From JAEUPI01 sp963814435 (GTDB lineage: Bacteria; Pseudomonadota; Gammaproteobacteria; Burkholderiales; Burkholderiaceae_C), in the NCBI GenBank assembly GCA_963814435.1, contig CAWFCV010000012.1:115995-179994 (forward strand): a stretch of 64,000 nucleotides of DNA, written 5' to 3'. Both the position numbers and the translations under genes were made by a program. Below, in pieces: positions 54,373-62,969 of this stretch. The notes below the pieces were generated by a model. That model worked only from the letters and a program-made list of their open reading frames with translations, had not been told where the DNA came from and ran no database searches. How positions within the stretch are numbered: position 1 is the first letter of the stretch; each line of letters starts with the position of its first letter.

Positions 54373-54635
54373 GGCCGTCCTCGACGGGCGCGACGGCCGC
54401 GTGCTGTGTCGTCCTGACTTGCTGTCCCTTGCCACCGCTGATGTTCCTGTTAGAGGCCTTGCGGCGCCGCGTGTTCTTGTGACGATTGTCACATGTTTGC
54501 ACAGCCCCATCGGGGTGGCAATCGCCGAAGAAGGTCGCGGTGGGCAAACGACACCCGTGCCCGTCAGCGCCCGGACCTGCTTGTGGCAATCGGGAACAGA
54601 CAGGTCTGCGCAGCGGCCGCGTGGCCGCGGTGCCC

Positions 54636-55061
54636 TCAGGCCTGGACCGACGCGGTGCTGGCGCGGTGCTCGGCGCTTCCGCTGGCCGAGTACAGCAGCG
54701 GCGCGCTGCCGAAGCCGGGCATCAGCACATCGATGGCGCGGTCCAGCGCGGCGGTCGCGCGGGCCAGTGCGTCGCGCTGCGCGGCGATCTGAGCGCCGGC
54801 CAATCCAAGCCGACGGCGCAGGTCGTGCGGCACGCCGCCATGGCGCGCGGCTTGCACGAAACGCTCCACCGCCGCGGCGAGCGTGCGCTGCAACTCGCTG
54901 GCATGCAGTTCGATGCACGGCATGTCGCGCGCGCTCAGCGCGGTCTGCAATTCTTCGAGTCGTTGTTCGACGCGCGTCAGCAGCGGCTCGAGATCGGCGC
55001 GCGCACCGGCGTGCCCATCCGCGGCGGGCTGTTCTGGCAATCGTGCCGACATGCCAGACAT
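54636..55061 (-). CDS. flgN: hook-filament junction chaperone FlgN
   Basis: 141 residues, mostly helical: LEPLLTRVEQRLEELQTALS, LHASELQRTLAAAVERFVQA, RRRLGLAGAQIAAQRDALAR, ATAALDRAIDVLMPGFGSA with the aromatic/serine tail. FlgN escorts FlgK and FlgL. It lies three bases after flgM, the classical flgMN pair. Confidence 0.88.
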   Translation of the reverse strand: MSGMSARLPEQPAADGHAGARADLEPLLTRVEQRLEELQTALSARDMPCIELHASELQRTLAAAVERFVQAARHGGVPHDLRRRLGLAGAQIAAQRDALARATAALDRAIDVLMPGFGSAPLLYSASGSAEHRASTASVQA

Positions 55062-55064
55062 GTG

Positions 55065-55358
55065 CTACTGCGTCTTGCGGCCGAGCAGTTCTTGCGCGTT
55101 GGCCAACAGCTTGTCGGCGATCGCATTCGCGTCGACCTGGAAACTGCCGTCACGAATGGCCTCGGCCAGGCGTTCGACCTTCTTGGCGTCGAACGTACCG
55201 TCGGCGTCGGCGCGCGCGAGCAGGCTGGCGGCGGCCGACAGCTCGACCTTGGCGCTCGGCTCGGGGCGCGCCGCCGCGCTCTGACCGCTGGCCGACGTCT
55301 TGCGCTCCGTGCTGGCCGGGGCAAGGTTCGATTTGTTGTCGAGCGGACCGATCTTCAT
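55065..55358 (-). CDS. flgM: anti-sigma-28 factor FlgM
   Basis: 97 residues starting MKIGPLDNKSNLAPASTERK, disordered Ser/Ala-rich middle, and the FliA-binding C-terminal helices (VELSAAASLLARA; FDAKKVERLAEAIRDGSFQV; DANAIADKLLANAQELL). FlgM holds FliA inactive until the hook is complete and is then exported. Preceded by its own sigma-28 promoter, giving the usual feedback loop. Confidence 0.95.
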   Translation of the reverse strand: MKIGPLDNKSNLAPASTERKTSASGQSAAARPEPSAKVELSAAASLLARADADGTFDAKKVERLAEAIRDGSFQVDANAIADKLLANAQELLGRKTQ

Positions 55359-55402
55359 GATGGACTCCACGGTACTGGGACACGCACCCGTGTCATGAGT
55401 GC

Positions 55403-55429
55403 GTATCGGCGCGCGCCGTCCGGACTTGA
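55403..55429 (-). promoter_or_regulatory. sigma-28 (FliA) promoter of flgM
   Basis: Minus strand TCAAG (55,429-55,425), 14 bases, GCCGATAC (55,410-55,403); 45 bases upstream of the flgM ATG at 55,358. Confidence 0.82.
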
Positions 55430-55505
55430 GCGCTGGCGCGGAATTTCGGCCTTGTACCCCCTAAACCGGGGTGATTTCGCCTCTTTGTAACTGCAGTCGA
55501 GTGAT

Positions 55506-56241
55506 TCACAGCGAGACCTCGATCTGCCGCTGGCCGCTGGGGCGACCGCTGACGATGCGGCCGCCTTCGATGCGCACCTTGGCCGGCTGGCCTTCGACGC
55601 CGGCCACGATGGCCTGGCCTTCAGAGCTGATCGTGTAGCCGGGGCCGCTGGCCAGGATGCGCACGGTGTCGCCTGCGGCGAACCACTGGCGCGGTTTCAA
55701 GTCGGCCTGGCGCAGCGACTGCCCGGCCCGCAGCGGGCGGCTCAGGGCCCGGCCCAGCGCGTCGGCCGGCCGGCGCACCGCCGGGCTCCAGTCGCCGGCC
55801 AGGTCGACCTCGGCCTCAACCAGGTGTGCCGCCTGCAGCACCGTGCCCGCGGGCAACGTCTGCGTGACGGTGCTGGCGCGGGCGAACACCTTGACTCGCA
55901 CCGGCAGGTAGACATTCCAGCGCGCGCCTTCGGCGCAGCGCACGCCAATGCGTGTTGCGCCCCACAGGCGCGTGTGCGGCGACAGGTAGGGTGTGATGAG
56001 CGCGCAAGGTGCCAGCTTCAGTCGCGGGTCGAGCGAGCCGAGTTCGATCTCGATGCGCACGCCCGGCTCGATCGCGGTGACTGAATCCCGTGCCAGCTGG
56101 CGCACGCGCGCGGCCAGCTGATCGCCGGCGCCTTCGTCCGGCCACGCGACGGCTGGCACCGCCAGCAGCGCGAGCGCCACCAGCCTGGCGCAGGAGGCGG
56201 TGAATGGCGGTCGCCCATGCCGATCGATGTAACAGATCCAC
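55506..56241 (-). CDS. flgA: P-ring assembly chaperone FlgA (frameshift in signal peptide)
   Basis: Mature part: LAARVRQLARDSVTAIEPGV, RVKVFARASTVTQTLPAGTV, EVDLAGDWSPAVRRPADALG, RALSRPLRAGQSLRQADLKP, SAF-domain features and the end KVRIEGGRIVSGRPSGQRQI. No start codon is in frame at the expected place. A GTG at 56,241 plus one extra base near 56,195 would give a signal peptide MDLLHRSAWATAIHRLLRRL-VALALLAVPAVAW, and 736 nt minus one is 245 codons, so I adopt it. FlgA helps FlgI form the P ring. Divergent from flgB, as usual. Confidence 0.88.
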
Positions 56242-56404
56242 AACTGCGATGCTCGGCGCAAGCGGGTCCGCCCGGTGGCGCGAAATGCGGCGTTTTGCAC
56301 CGGCTTTTCGCGCTCATGTCGGCGGGGGCGACTTCCACAATGGCCCCACCACCCGATGCGGCGGCTGTGCGACAGCACATCCGCCCGACCCGCGAGGGGC
56401 ACCT

Positions 56405-56813
56405 ATGCAACGCCTGACCGACATGCTCGACTTCCAAGCCAACGCCCTGGTGTTGCGTGCCGAGCGCCAGCGCCTGATCGCCAGCAACATCGCCAACGCC
56501 GACACGCCGGGTTATGTGGCGCGCGAGATGGATTTCGCCCGCGCGCTGAAGGAAGCCACCGGCCAGGCCGGCAGCGCGCGCGATGGCGGCCACGCAGCCG
56601 CGCCACCTGAGCCCGGCGGCCGGCGCGCGTGCCGAGCCGCAGCTGCTGTACGCCAGCGCCAGCCAGAACAATCTCGACCGCAACACCGTCGACATGGACC
56701 GCGAGCGCGCGAGCTTTGCCGACAACGCCGTGAAGTACGAGGCCACGCTGCGCTTCATCAATTCGAGCGTGCGCACGATGCTCGACGCGATGAAGTCGCC
56801 CCAGCAGTCCTGA
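56405..56813 (+). CDS. flgB: flagellar proximal rod protein FlgB (one frameshift)
   Basis: MQRLTDMLDFQANALVLRAE, then ERQRLIASNIANADTPGYVA, the rod N-terminal motif, and DFARALKEATGQ. One extra base near 56,580 shifts the frame to MAATQPRHLSPAAGARAEPQ and NNLDRNTVDMDRERASFADN. 409 nt minus one gives 135 residues, a normal FlgB. Confidence 0.93.
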
Positions 56814-56829
56814 CACCGAGGGTTAAGCC

Positions 56830-57234
56830 ATGAGCCTGTTCCAGATCTTCAACGTCTCCGGCAGCGCCACCAGCGCGCAGAGCCAGCGGCTGAACACCGT
56901 GGCCTCGAACCTGGCCAATGCCGACACCGTGGCCGGGCCCGACGGCCAGGCCTACAAGGCGCGACAGGTCGTCTTCCAGACCCAGCTGATGGGCGAGGTG
57001 GGCGCCGCCGGCGTGCGCGTGAGCACCGTCACCGAGGACAACTCCCCGGGCCGCCGCGTGCACGACCCCAAGCACCCGGCCGCCGACGGCGAGGGCTACG
57101 TGACCTACAGCAATGTCAACCCGGTGGAGGAGATGGTCAACATGATCTCGGCCTCGCGCTCGTACCAGAACAACATCGAAGTCATGAACACGGCCAAGAA
57201 CCTGCTGCTGAAGACGCTGCAGCTCGGCCAGTGA
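56830..57234 (+). CDS. flgC: flagellar proximal rod protein FlgC
   Basis: 134 residues: RLNTVASNLANADTVAGPDG near the N-terminus, KARQVVFQTQL, YVTYSNVNPVEEMVNMISAS and RSYQNNIEVMNTAKNLLLKT at the C-terminus. 17 bp after flgB. Confidence 0.97.
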   Translation: MSLFQIFNVSGSATSAQSQRLNTVASNLANADTVAGPDGQAYKARQVVFQTQLMGEVGAAGVRVSTVTEDNSPGRRVHDPKHPAADGEGYVTYSNVNPVEEMVNMISASRSYQNNIEVMNTAKNLLLKTLQLGQ

Positions 57235-57254
57235 TCGGCTGATCCAGGACCCAC

Positions 57255-57905
57255 ATGGCCACCTCCGCCGTCAACGCCACGAACCCCGTCAACGCCACCG
57301 CGGCTGCCGCCGGCGTGGCCGCATCGGCCAACACCGAGGACCGCTTTCTGAAGCTTCTGGTCGCGCAGCTGAAGAACCAGGACCCGCTCAACCCGATGGA
57401 CAACGCGCAGGTCACGAGCCAGATGGCGCAGATCCAGACCGTGAGCGGCATCGACAAGCTCAACAGCACGGTGCAGGGTCTGAACTCGCAGTTCGCGCAG
57501 CTGCAGGCGCTCACCGGCGCCGCGCTGGTCGGACACGACGTGCTGGTCGACGGCAATCGCCTGGTCGCCGAGAACGGCGCGGGCCATGCCGGCTTCGAGC
57601 TGGCCTCGCAGGCCGATCATGTGCGCATCGAGGTGCTCGACAACGCCGGGCGGGTGATCGACACCGACGAGCTCGGCGCGATGGCCAGCGGGCGACACAG
57701 CTTCGACTGGACGCCGTCGACCGGCGTCGATTCCACCCAGGCCGCGCGCTTTCGCGTCGTGGCCACGCTCGGCACCACCGCCGTGGCCGCGACCCCGTAT
57801 GCACGAGACCGGGTCGAGGCCGTCAGCGTCGGCGCCAGCGGCCTGATGCTCGAACTCACCCACGCAGGCCCCGTGACCTACGACAAGGTCAAGGCCTTCG
57901 ATTGA
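57255..57905 (+). CDS. flgD: hook-cap / hook assembly protein FlgD
   Basis: 216 residues. The N-terminal EDRFLKLLVAQLKNQDPLNP and MDNAQVTSQMAQIQTVSGID are diagnostic; a Tudor-like/FnIII C-terminal part follows (VRIEVLDNAGRVIDTDELGA; GRHSFDWTPS). It caps the growing hook. 27 bp before flgE. Confidence 0.97.
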   Translation: MATSAVNATNPVNATAAAAGVAASANTEDRFLKLLVAQLKNQDPLNPMDNAQVTSQMAQIQTVSGIDKLNSTVQGLNSQFAQLQALTGAALVGHDVLVDGNRLVAENGAGHAGFELASQADHVRIEVLDNAGRVIDTDELGAMASGRHSFDWTPSTGVDSTQAARFRVVATLGTTAVAATPYARDRVEAVSVGASGLMLELTHAGPVTYDKVKAFD

Positions 57906-57932
57906 TTCACCGCCGCCACCAAGGACACACAC

Positions 57933-58508
57933 ATGGGTTTCCAGCAAGGTCTTTCCGGACTGAACGCCACCGCCAAGAGCCTGGAGGTGATCGGCAACAA
58001 CATCGCGAATTCGCAGACCTATGGCGCCAAGTCGGCACGCGCCGAGTTCAGTGACGTCTACGCCGCGGCGCTCAACGGTGCCGGCGCCAACAGCATCGGC
58101 ATCGGCGTGAACCTGAGCGCGGTGTCGCAGCAGTTCACGCAGGGCAACATCTCGACCACCGACAACCCGATGGACCTGGCCATCAATGGCGCCGGGTTCT
58201 TCCAGGTCACCGACGGCAACAGCCCGGTGACCTACACGCGCAACGGCCAGTTCAAGGTCGACCGCGACGGTTTCATCGTCAACAACAGCCTGCAGAAGCT
58301 GCTCGGCTATCCTGCCAGCGGCACCGGCATCATCCAGCCCGGCACCGCGGTGCCGCTGCAACTGCCCACCTCGGGCATCAACCCGCAGACCACGGCCAAC
58401 ATCATGCTCGAGATCAACCTCGACTCGCGCCTGGCCGTCACGGCGCCGACCGCGGGCGCACAGATCAACTTCGCCGATCCGGCGACCTACAACAACGCGA
58501 CCTCGATG
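57933..58508 (+). CDS. flgE: flagellar hook protein FlgE, truncated at 58,508
   Basis: 192 codons of FlgE: MGFQQGLSGLNATAKSLEVI, GNNIANSQTYGAKSARAEFS, NPMDLAINGAGFFQVTDGNS and TANIMLEINLDSRLAV, up to ATYNNATSM, where homologues continue with a TVYDSLG-type strand. Instead the sequence becomes the reverse strand of an unrelated kinase. About half of a normal 400-plus-residue hook protein is missing. The reading frame stays open by chance beyond this point. I take the break to be an assembly join, not a natural deletion. Confidence 0.93.
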
Positions 58509-58516
58509 CCCCCGCC
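58500..58516. other. probable chimeric contig junction
   Basis: To the left flgE codes on the plus strand and stops being FlgE at CTCGATG (58,508). To the right, reading the minus strand, a receiver domain is lost in the middle (EAHDGAHALQAWAG then nothing recognisable). Both genes are cut at the same point in opposite orientations, and gene content changes from flagellar to unrelated. Confidence 0.75.
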
Positions 58517-60560
58517 CAGGCCTGCAGGGCGTGCGCGCCGTCGTGCGCCTCGAGCACGCGGTAGCCGAGTCCCGTCAGGATGCGCCGGACGAGCTGCCGC
58601 AGCGCGGCTCGTCCTCCACGACCAGAATCGTCTCGCCGCCGGCCGGCCGGCACGCCGATCGGCGCCTGCGTGGCGCCGTGGCGGTCTGCGGCGGGCGCGG
58701 CGGCAGGAAGACAGCGGAACGTGGTGCCCGCGCCCACGGTCGCTGTCGACCGTCGATCCAGCCCGCCGTGCTGCTGCACGATGCCGTAGACGGTGGCGAG
58801 GCCGAGGCCCGGTGCCCTTGCCGACGCTCCTTGGTCGTGAAGAACGGCTCGAAGATGCGCGCCAGCGCCTCGGCCGTCCATGCCGACGCCGGTGTCGCGT
58901 CACGCGACAGCACGACGTAGCGCGCCCGGCGCGCGCCCGGCGATGCCGCGGCGTCAGGCCGCGTCGAGCGTCGACGTTGCGCGGTCGCGAGCGCGAGCCG
59001 GCCGCCGCTCGGCATCGCGTCGCGCGCGTTGACCGCGAGGTTCAGCAGCACCTGCTCGATCTGCCCGGGATCGGCGCGCACCGTCGCCGAGCGTCGCGGC
59101 GCCGGCGTCGATCGCGAGCGTCGATGTCCTCGCCGAGCAGCGCGCTGCAGCATCTGCTCATGCGCGTCGACGACCTCGTTCAGGTCGACACGCGCGGCTG
59201 CAGCACCTGCCGGCGGCTGAACGCCAGGAGCTGGCGCGTGAGGCTGGCGGCGCGCTCGGCGGCGCGCTGCGAATCTCGCTCGAGCCTCGTCGCGCAGTCG
59301 GATCGGCGAGGCGTCGTCGAGCTGCAGCAGCAGCTCGCGTAGCCGATGATGACCGTGAGGATGTTGTTGAAGTCGTGCGCGACGCCGCCGGCGAGCCGGC
59401 CGATCGGCTTCCATCTTCTGCGCCTGGCGGAGCTGGTCCTCGAGCGTCTCGAGCGCCGCCTCCGCGCGCTTGCGCTCCGTGAGGTCGATGGCGGAGGCAA
59501 TGACCACCGCGTCGGGAAGGGCAACGGGGCTGAGGCTGACCTCCAGCGGGAACTCACTGGCGTCGCGTCGCCGGCCCATGACGTCGCGGCCGGCAGGCAG
59601 CTGCCCGGGCTCCGCGCTCGCCACGAGTCGGATCAGCGCCTCCGGCTGTCCGCGGAACACGCCCGGGAGCAGATCGTCGATGGGTTGCCCCTGCAGCTGT
59701 GCCGGCGAGTTACCGAACAGGGCCGCGAACCGGGCGTTGGCCTGCCGGATGTGTCCCTCGGCGTCGAGGATGACGAGGCCGCTCGGAGCGGCCGTGAAGA
59801 ACTCGACCGCGCGCGCCTCCGAGGCCTCGAGTGCCGCCGATTTCTCGCGGATGGTCTCGGCGGATTGGACGGCCGTCAGCCGCTCGCCTTCCACGAGGAC
59901 GAAGGCCGTCGCCACGCCGAAGACCATCAGCAGGCAGACCATCAGGATGCTGAGCCAGACGTTCTCCGGCTGGCTTGGCTCGCTCTGGAGGATCGACCTC
60001 AGTTCGGTGGCGACGTTCACGAACATCCGAAGGCTGAGGCCCACGAGCGCCATGGCCATCAGGCCGACGCCTTCCGCCCAGCGGGGCACGGCCGCGCGGA
60101 GCAGCGGCCACGCCGCCCACGCCAGTTCGACGCCCACGACGAACCGCGGCATCACGTACGGGGAGAACGTCGCCGGCAGGGGCAGCAGCCCGAGCGCCAC
60201 CGCGCTGTGGAATGCCACGAAGAACGCCAACACCGCACCGGCCGCCACCACGTAGCGACGCGAGTCCGGCGGCGGCGAGACCACCGAGTCGGTGCCGGCG
60301 CGGACGAGGATGATGGAGAGCTGCAGCGGCAGCGCCAGCACGGCGCCGCCAAACGGCGACACGACGCCGCGGGTGCCGAGCGCGACGCCGAGCGCCGCCA
60401 GGCTGATGCCGGCGGCATACGCCAGCCACGCCGCCGCCCAACGCGCCGCCAGCGGCCGGTGAAAGCCTCTCCACAGACCCAGGAATGACAGGCCGAAGGT
60501 CAGAGAGACCGCCACCTGGAGCGCCAGGGTCACGAGAAGCGGGGGAGTCGCGACAGGCAT
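58509..60560 (-). CDS. 7TM-type hybrid histidine kinase with truncated receiver (several frameshifts)
   Basis: ATG 60,560. About seven N-terminal membrane helices (LLVTLALQVAVSLTFGLSFL ... ILMVCLLMVFGVATAFVLVE), a PAS domain (AAPSGLVILDAEGHIRQANA), HisKA (GRLAGGVAHDFNNILTVIIG), HATPase_c (LLNLAVNARDAMPSGG; IFEPFFTTKE; LGLATVYGIVQQHGG) and the start of a receiver (ETILVVEDE; LVRRILTGLGYRVLEAHDGA) that ends at the junction. Frame breaks occur from about 59,430 leftwards. Architecture of this kind is common in Acidobacteriota and other soil phyla; species not determinable. Confidence 0.8.
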
Positions 60561-60665
60561 GACGTCGAAGCGGTTTGGTAGTGGTCTACCCTACTCCGAT
60601 CTCGCGAGGGGATCACGCACGTGCCACTGCGCCGGCTCATGCGTGCGCTCGCCAGCGATTCGCGA

Positions 60666-61919
60666 TCAGCCGGCCATCGCCCGCTCCTCCCAGACCTGCG
60701 CGAGCTCGACGATCACCTCCACCGCCTTCTCCATGTCCTGCACCGACACCCACTCGAGGCGCGAGTGGAAGTTCTGCTCGCCGGCGAAGAGGTTCGGCGT
60801 CGGCAGGCCCATGAACGACAGCCGCGAGCCGTCGGTGCCGCCGCGGATGGCCCGCTCGCGCACGCGTCGAGCCCGGCGCGGCGGATCGCCTCGCGCGCGC
60901 GCTCGACCACGAGCGGGTGCTGGTCGAGCACCTCGCGCATGTTGCGGTACTGCTCCTCGACCTGCGACCTCGACCGCGGCGCCGGGCACGTCGGCCACGA
61001 CCTCGCTGCGGCCAGCGCTCGAGCCACGCCTCCTTCTCCTGCAGCCCGGCCGTGTCGAAGTCGCGCACGATCAGCTTCACCGTCGTGCGGTCGACGCCGG
61101 CCTGCACCACGTAGGGGTGCACGAAGCCCTCGCGCCCGTCGGTCGTCTCCGGCGACAGGCGATCCGGCGGCAGCCGGTCGATGAAGCGCGCGGCCAGCTT
61201 GATCGCGTTGACCATCCGGCCCTTGGCGTAGCCCGGGTGGGTGTTGAAGCCGTGGAACGTCACGGTGATCGCGTCGGCCGAGAAGCTCTCGAACTCCAGC
61301 TCGCCGCGCGGGCCGCCGTCCATCGTGTAGGCGTAGCGCGCGCCGAAGCGCGCCACGTCGAAGTGCGTCGTGCCGCGCCCGACCTCCTCGTCGGGCGTGA
61401 AGCCGATGCGGATCGCGCCGTGCGGGATCTCCGGGTGCGCCATCAGGTACTCGGCCGCGGTCATGATCTCGGCCACGCCGCCTTGTTGTCGGCGCCGAGC
61501 AGCGTCGTGCCCGACGCGGTGACGATGTCGTGGCCGAGGCACTCGCCGAGGTACGGGCGAGTCGGCCACGCGCAGCACGGCCGTCGGGTCGTCGGGCAGC
61601 ACGAGGTCGCGGCCGTCGTAGTCGCGGTGCACGATCGGCTTCACGTCGGCGCCGCTCATCTCGGGCGAGGTGTCGACGTGCGCGATGAAGCCGATCACCG
61701 GCACGTCCGTCTTCGTCGTGGTCGCCGGGATGGTGGCCATCACGTAGCCGTGCTCGTCGATCGCCGCGTCGGCGATGCCCATGGCCCGCAGCTCGGTCGA
61801 CCAGGTCGCGCAGCAGCACGAGCTGGCCGGGCGTGCTGGGATACGTGCTCGACGCCCTCGCGCGACTGCGTGTCGTAGGTGACGTAGCGGAGGAAGCGAT
61901 CGAGCACGGGGCTGGCCAT
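60666..61919 (-). CDS. pepT: peptidase T (tripeptide aminopeptidase; several frameshifts)
   Basis: MASPVLDRFLRYVTYDTQSR at 61,919, then VIGFIAHVDTSPEMSGADVK (first metal ligands), LGADNKA-(G)VAEIMTAAEYLM with one base missing near 61,482, GFTPDEEVGRGTTHFDVARF (catalytic Glu), TMDGGPRGELEFESFSADA, GFNTHPGYAKGRMVNAIKLA and the end RGGTDGSRLSFMGLPTPNLF. This is the M20B zinc peptidase that cleaves tripeptides. Besides the missing base there are extra bases (near 61,560 and 61,800). Confidence 0.88.
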
Positions 61920-62005
61920 GACGCGTCCATGATGCCGTATGATGCGGACGAAATCCGGCGCCGCACCTGTCGGCCCGGCCCGCGCTCCGAGATCGAGGGG
62001 GCCAC

Positions 62006-62950
62006 GTGGACACGCACGCACACGGCCGTCGCGAGTTCCTCGCGAAGATTGGCGCACTGGGCGTCGGTGTCGGCTTTCCCGGCGCTGCGGCGCCGCTGCC
62101 GCGCGACGGCCTACGACCCGGCGGCGAAGTTCGACGGTCACGGTCAGCGAGGTCGAGTTCCGGCGCAACGCGCGCCGGCCGCATGCTGATGGCCCGCGTC
62201 TATCAGCCCGGACGGCGCCGGGACCGTTTCCCGCCGTGCTGGATCTGCACGGCGGCGCGTGGAACGCCAAGGACCGGCACGCCGAGGAGCCGATGGACCG
62301 CGCGCTGGCGGCGAGCGGCGTGCTGGTGGTGGCCATCGACATGACGCTGGCGCCCGAGGCGCCGTATCCCGCGTGCGTGCAGGACGCCAACTACGGCGTG
62401 CGCTGGCTCAAGTGGAAGGCGCCGTCGTGGAACGGCGACGCGTCGAAGATCGGCATCTACGGCAGCTCGAGCGGCGGCCACGTCGCCGAGCTGCTGGCAT
62501 GCGCCCGCGCGATCCGCGCTACAACGCGATTCCGCTGCCGGAGGCGCCGGACGTCGACGCCACGGTGGCGTACGTGGCGATGCGCTCGCCGATCAGCGAC
62601 CCGTACGCGCGCTTCAAGAACGCCGAGACGCTGAAGCGCGAGACGATGATGGCGAACCACACGACGTTCTTCAAGCCGTGGGAGACGATCTACGAGACGC
62701 AACCCGCAGCAGATCCTCGAGCGCCACGAGAACGGTGTCGCTCGGGCCGCTGCTCATCATGCAGGGCGCGCTCGACGACAACGTGCTGCCGGCGGTGCAG
62801 GAGAAGTTCGCGGAGACCTATAGGGCCGCCGGCGGCGCGTGCGACTATCAGCTGTTCGAGGGCGCCGAGCACGAGTGGGTCGCCGAAGAGGGGCCGAACA
62901 CCGACCGCGCGCGCGAGATGGTGAAGCGCTTCATCGCGCGCCACGTGTGA
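62006..62950 (+). CDS. Tat-exported alpha/beta hydrolase (HSL/BD-FAE-like esterase; several frameshifts)
   Basis: GTG start 62,006 giving a Tat leader (RREFLAKIGALGVGVGFPGA). Core: PAVLDLHGGAWNAKDRHAEE with the HGG oxyanion motif, LVVAIDMTLAPEAPYPACVQ, SKIGIYGSSSGGHVAELLA with the serine nucleophile, and the end MQGALDDNVLPAVQEKF with the acid and FEGAEHEWVAEEGP with the histidine. Likely a carboxylesterase/lipase-like enzyme. Shifts occur near 62,125, 62,205, 62,515 and 62,705-62,735. Divergent from pepT. Confidence 0.82.
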
Positions 62951-62969
62951 GCGGGCCTGTCGGCCGCGC

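Noticed and set aside
58509..59340. Continuation of the flgE frame past 58,508 for more than 250 codons
   Set aside because: Composition turns to Arg/Ala-rich without any hook-protein feature, while the opposite strand codes for clear histidine kinase domains.
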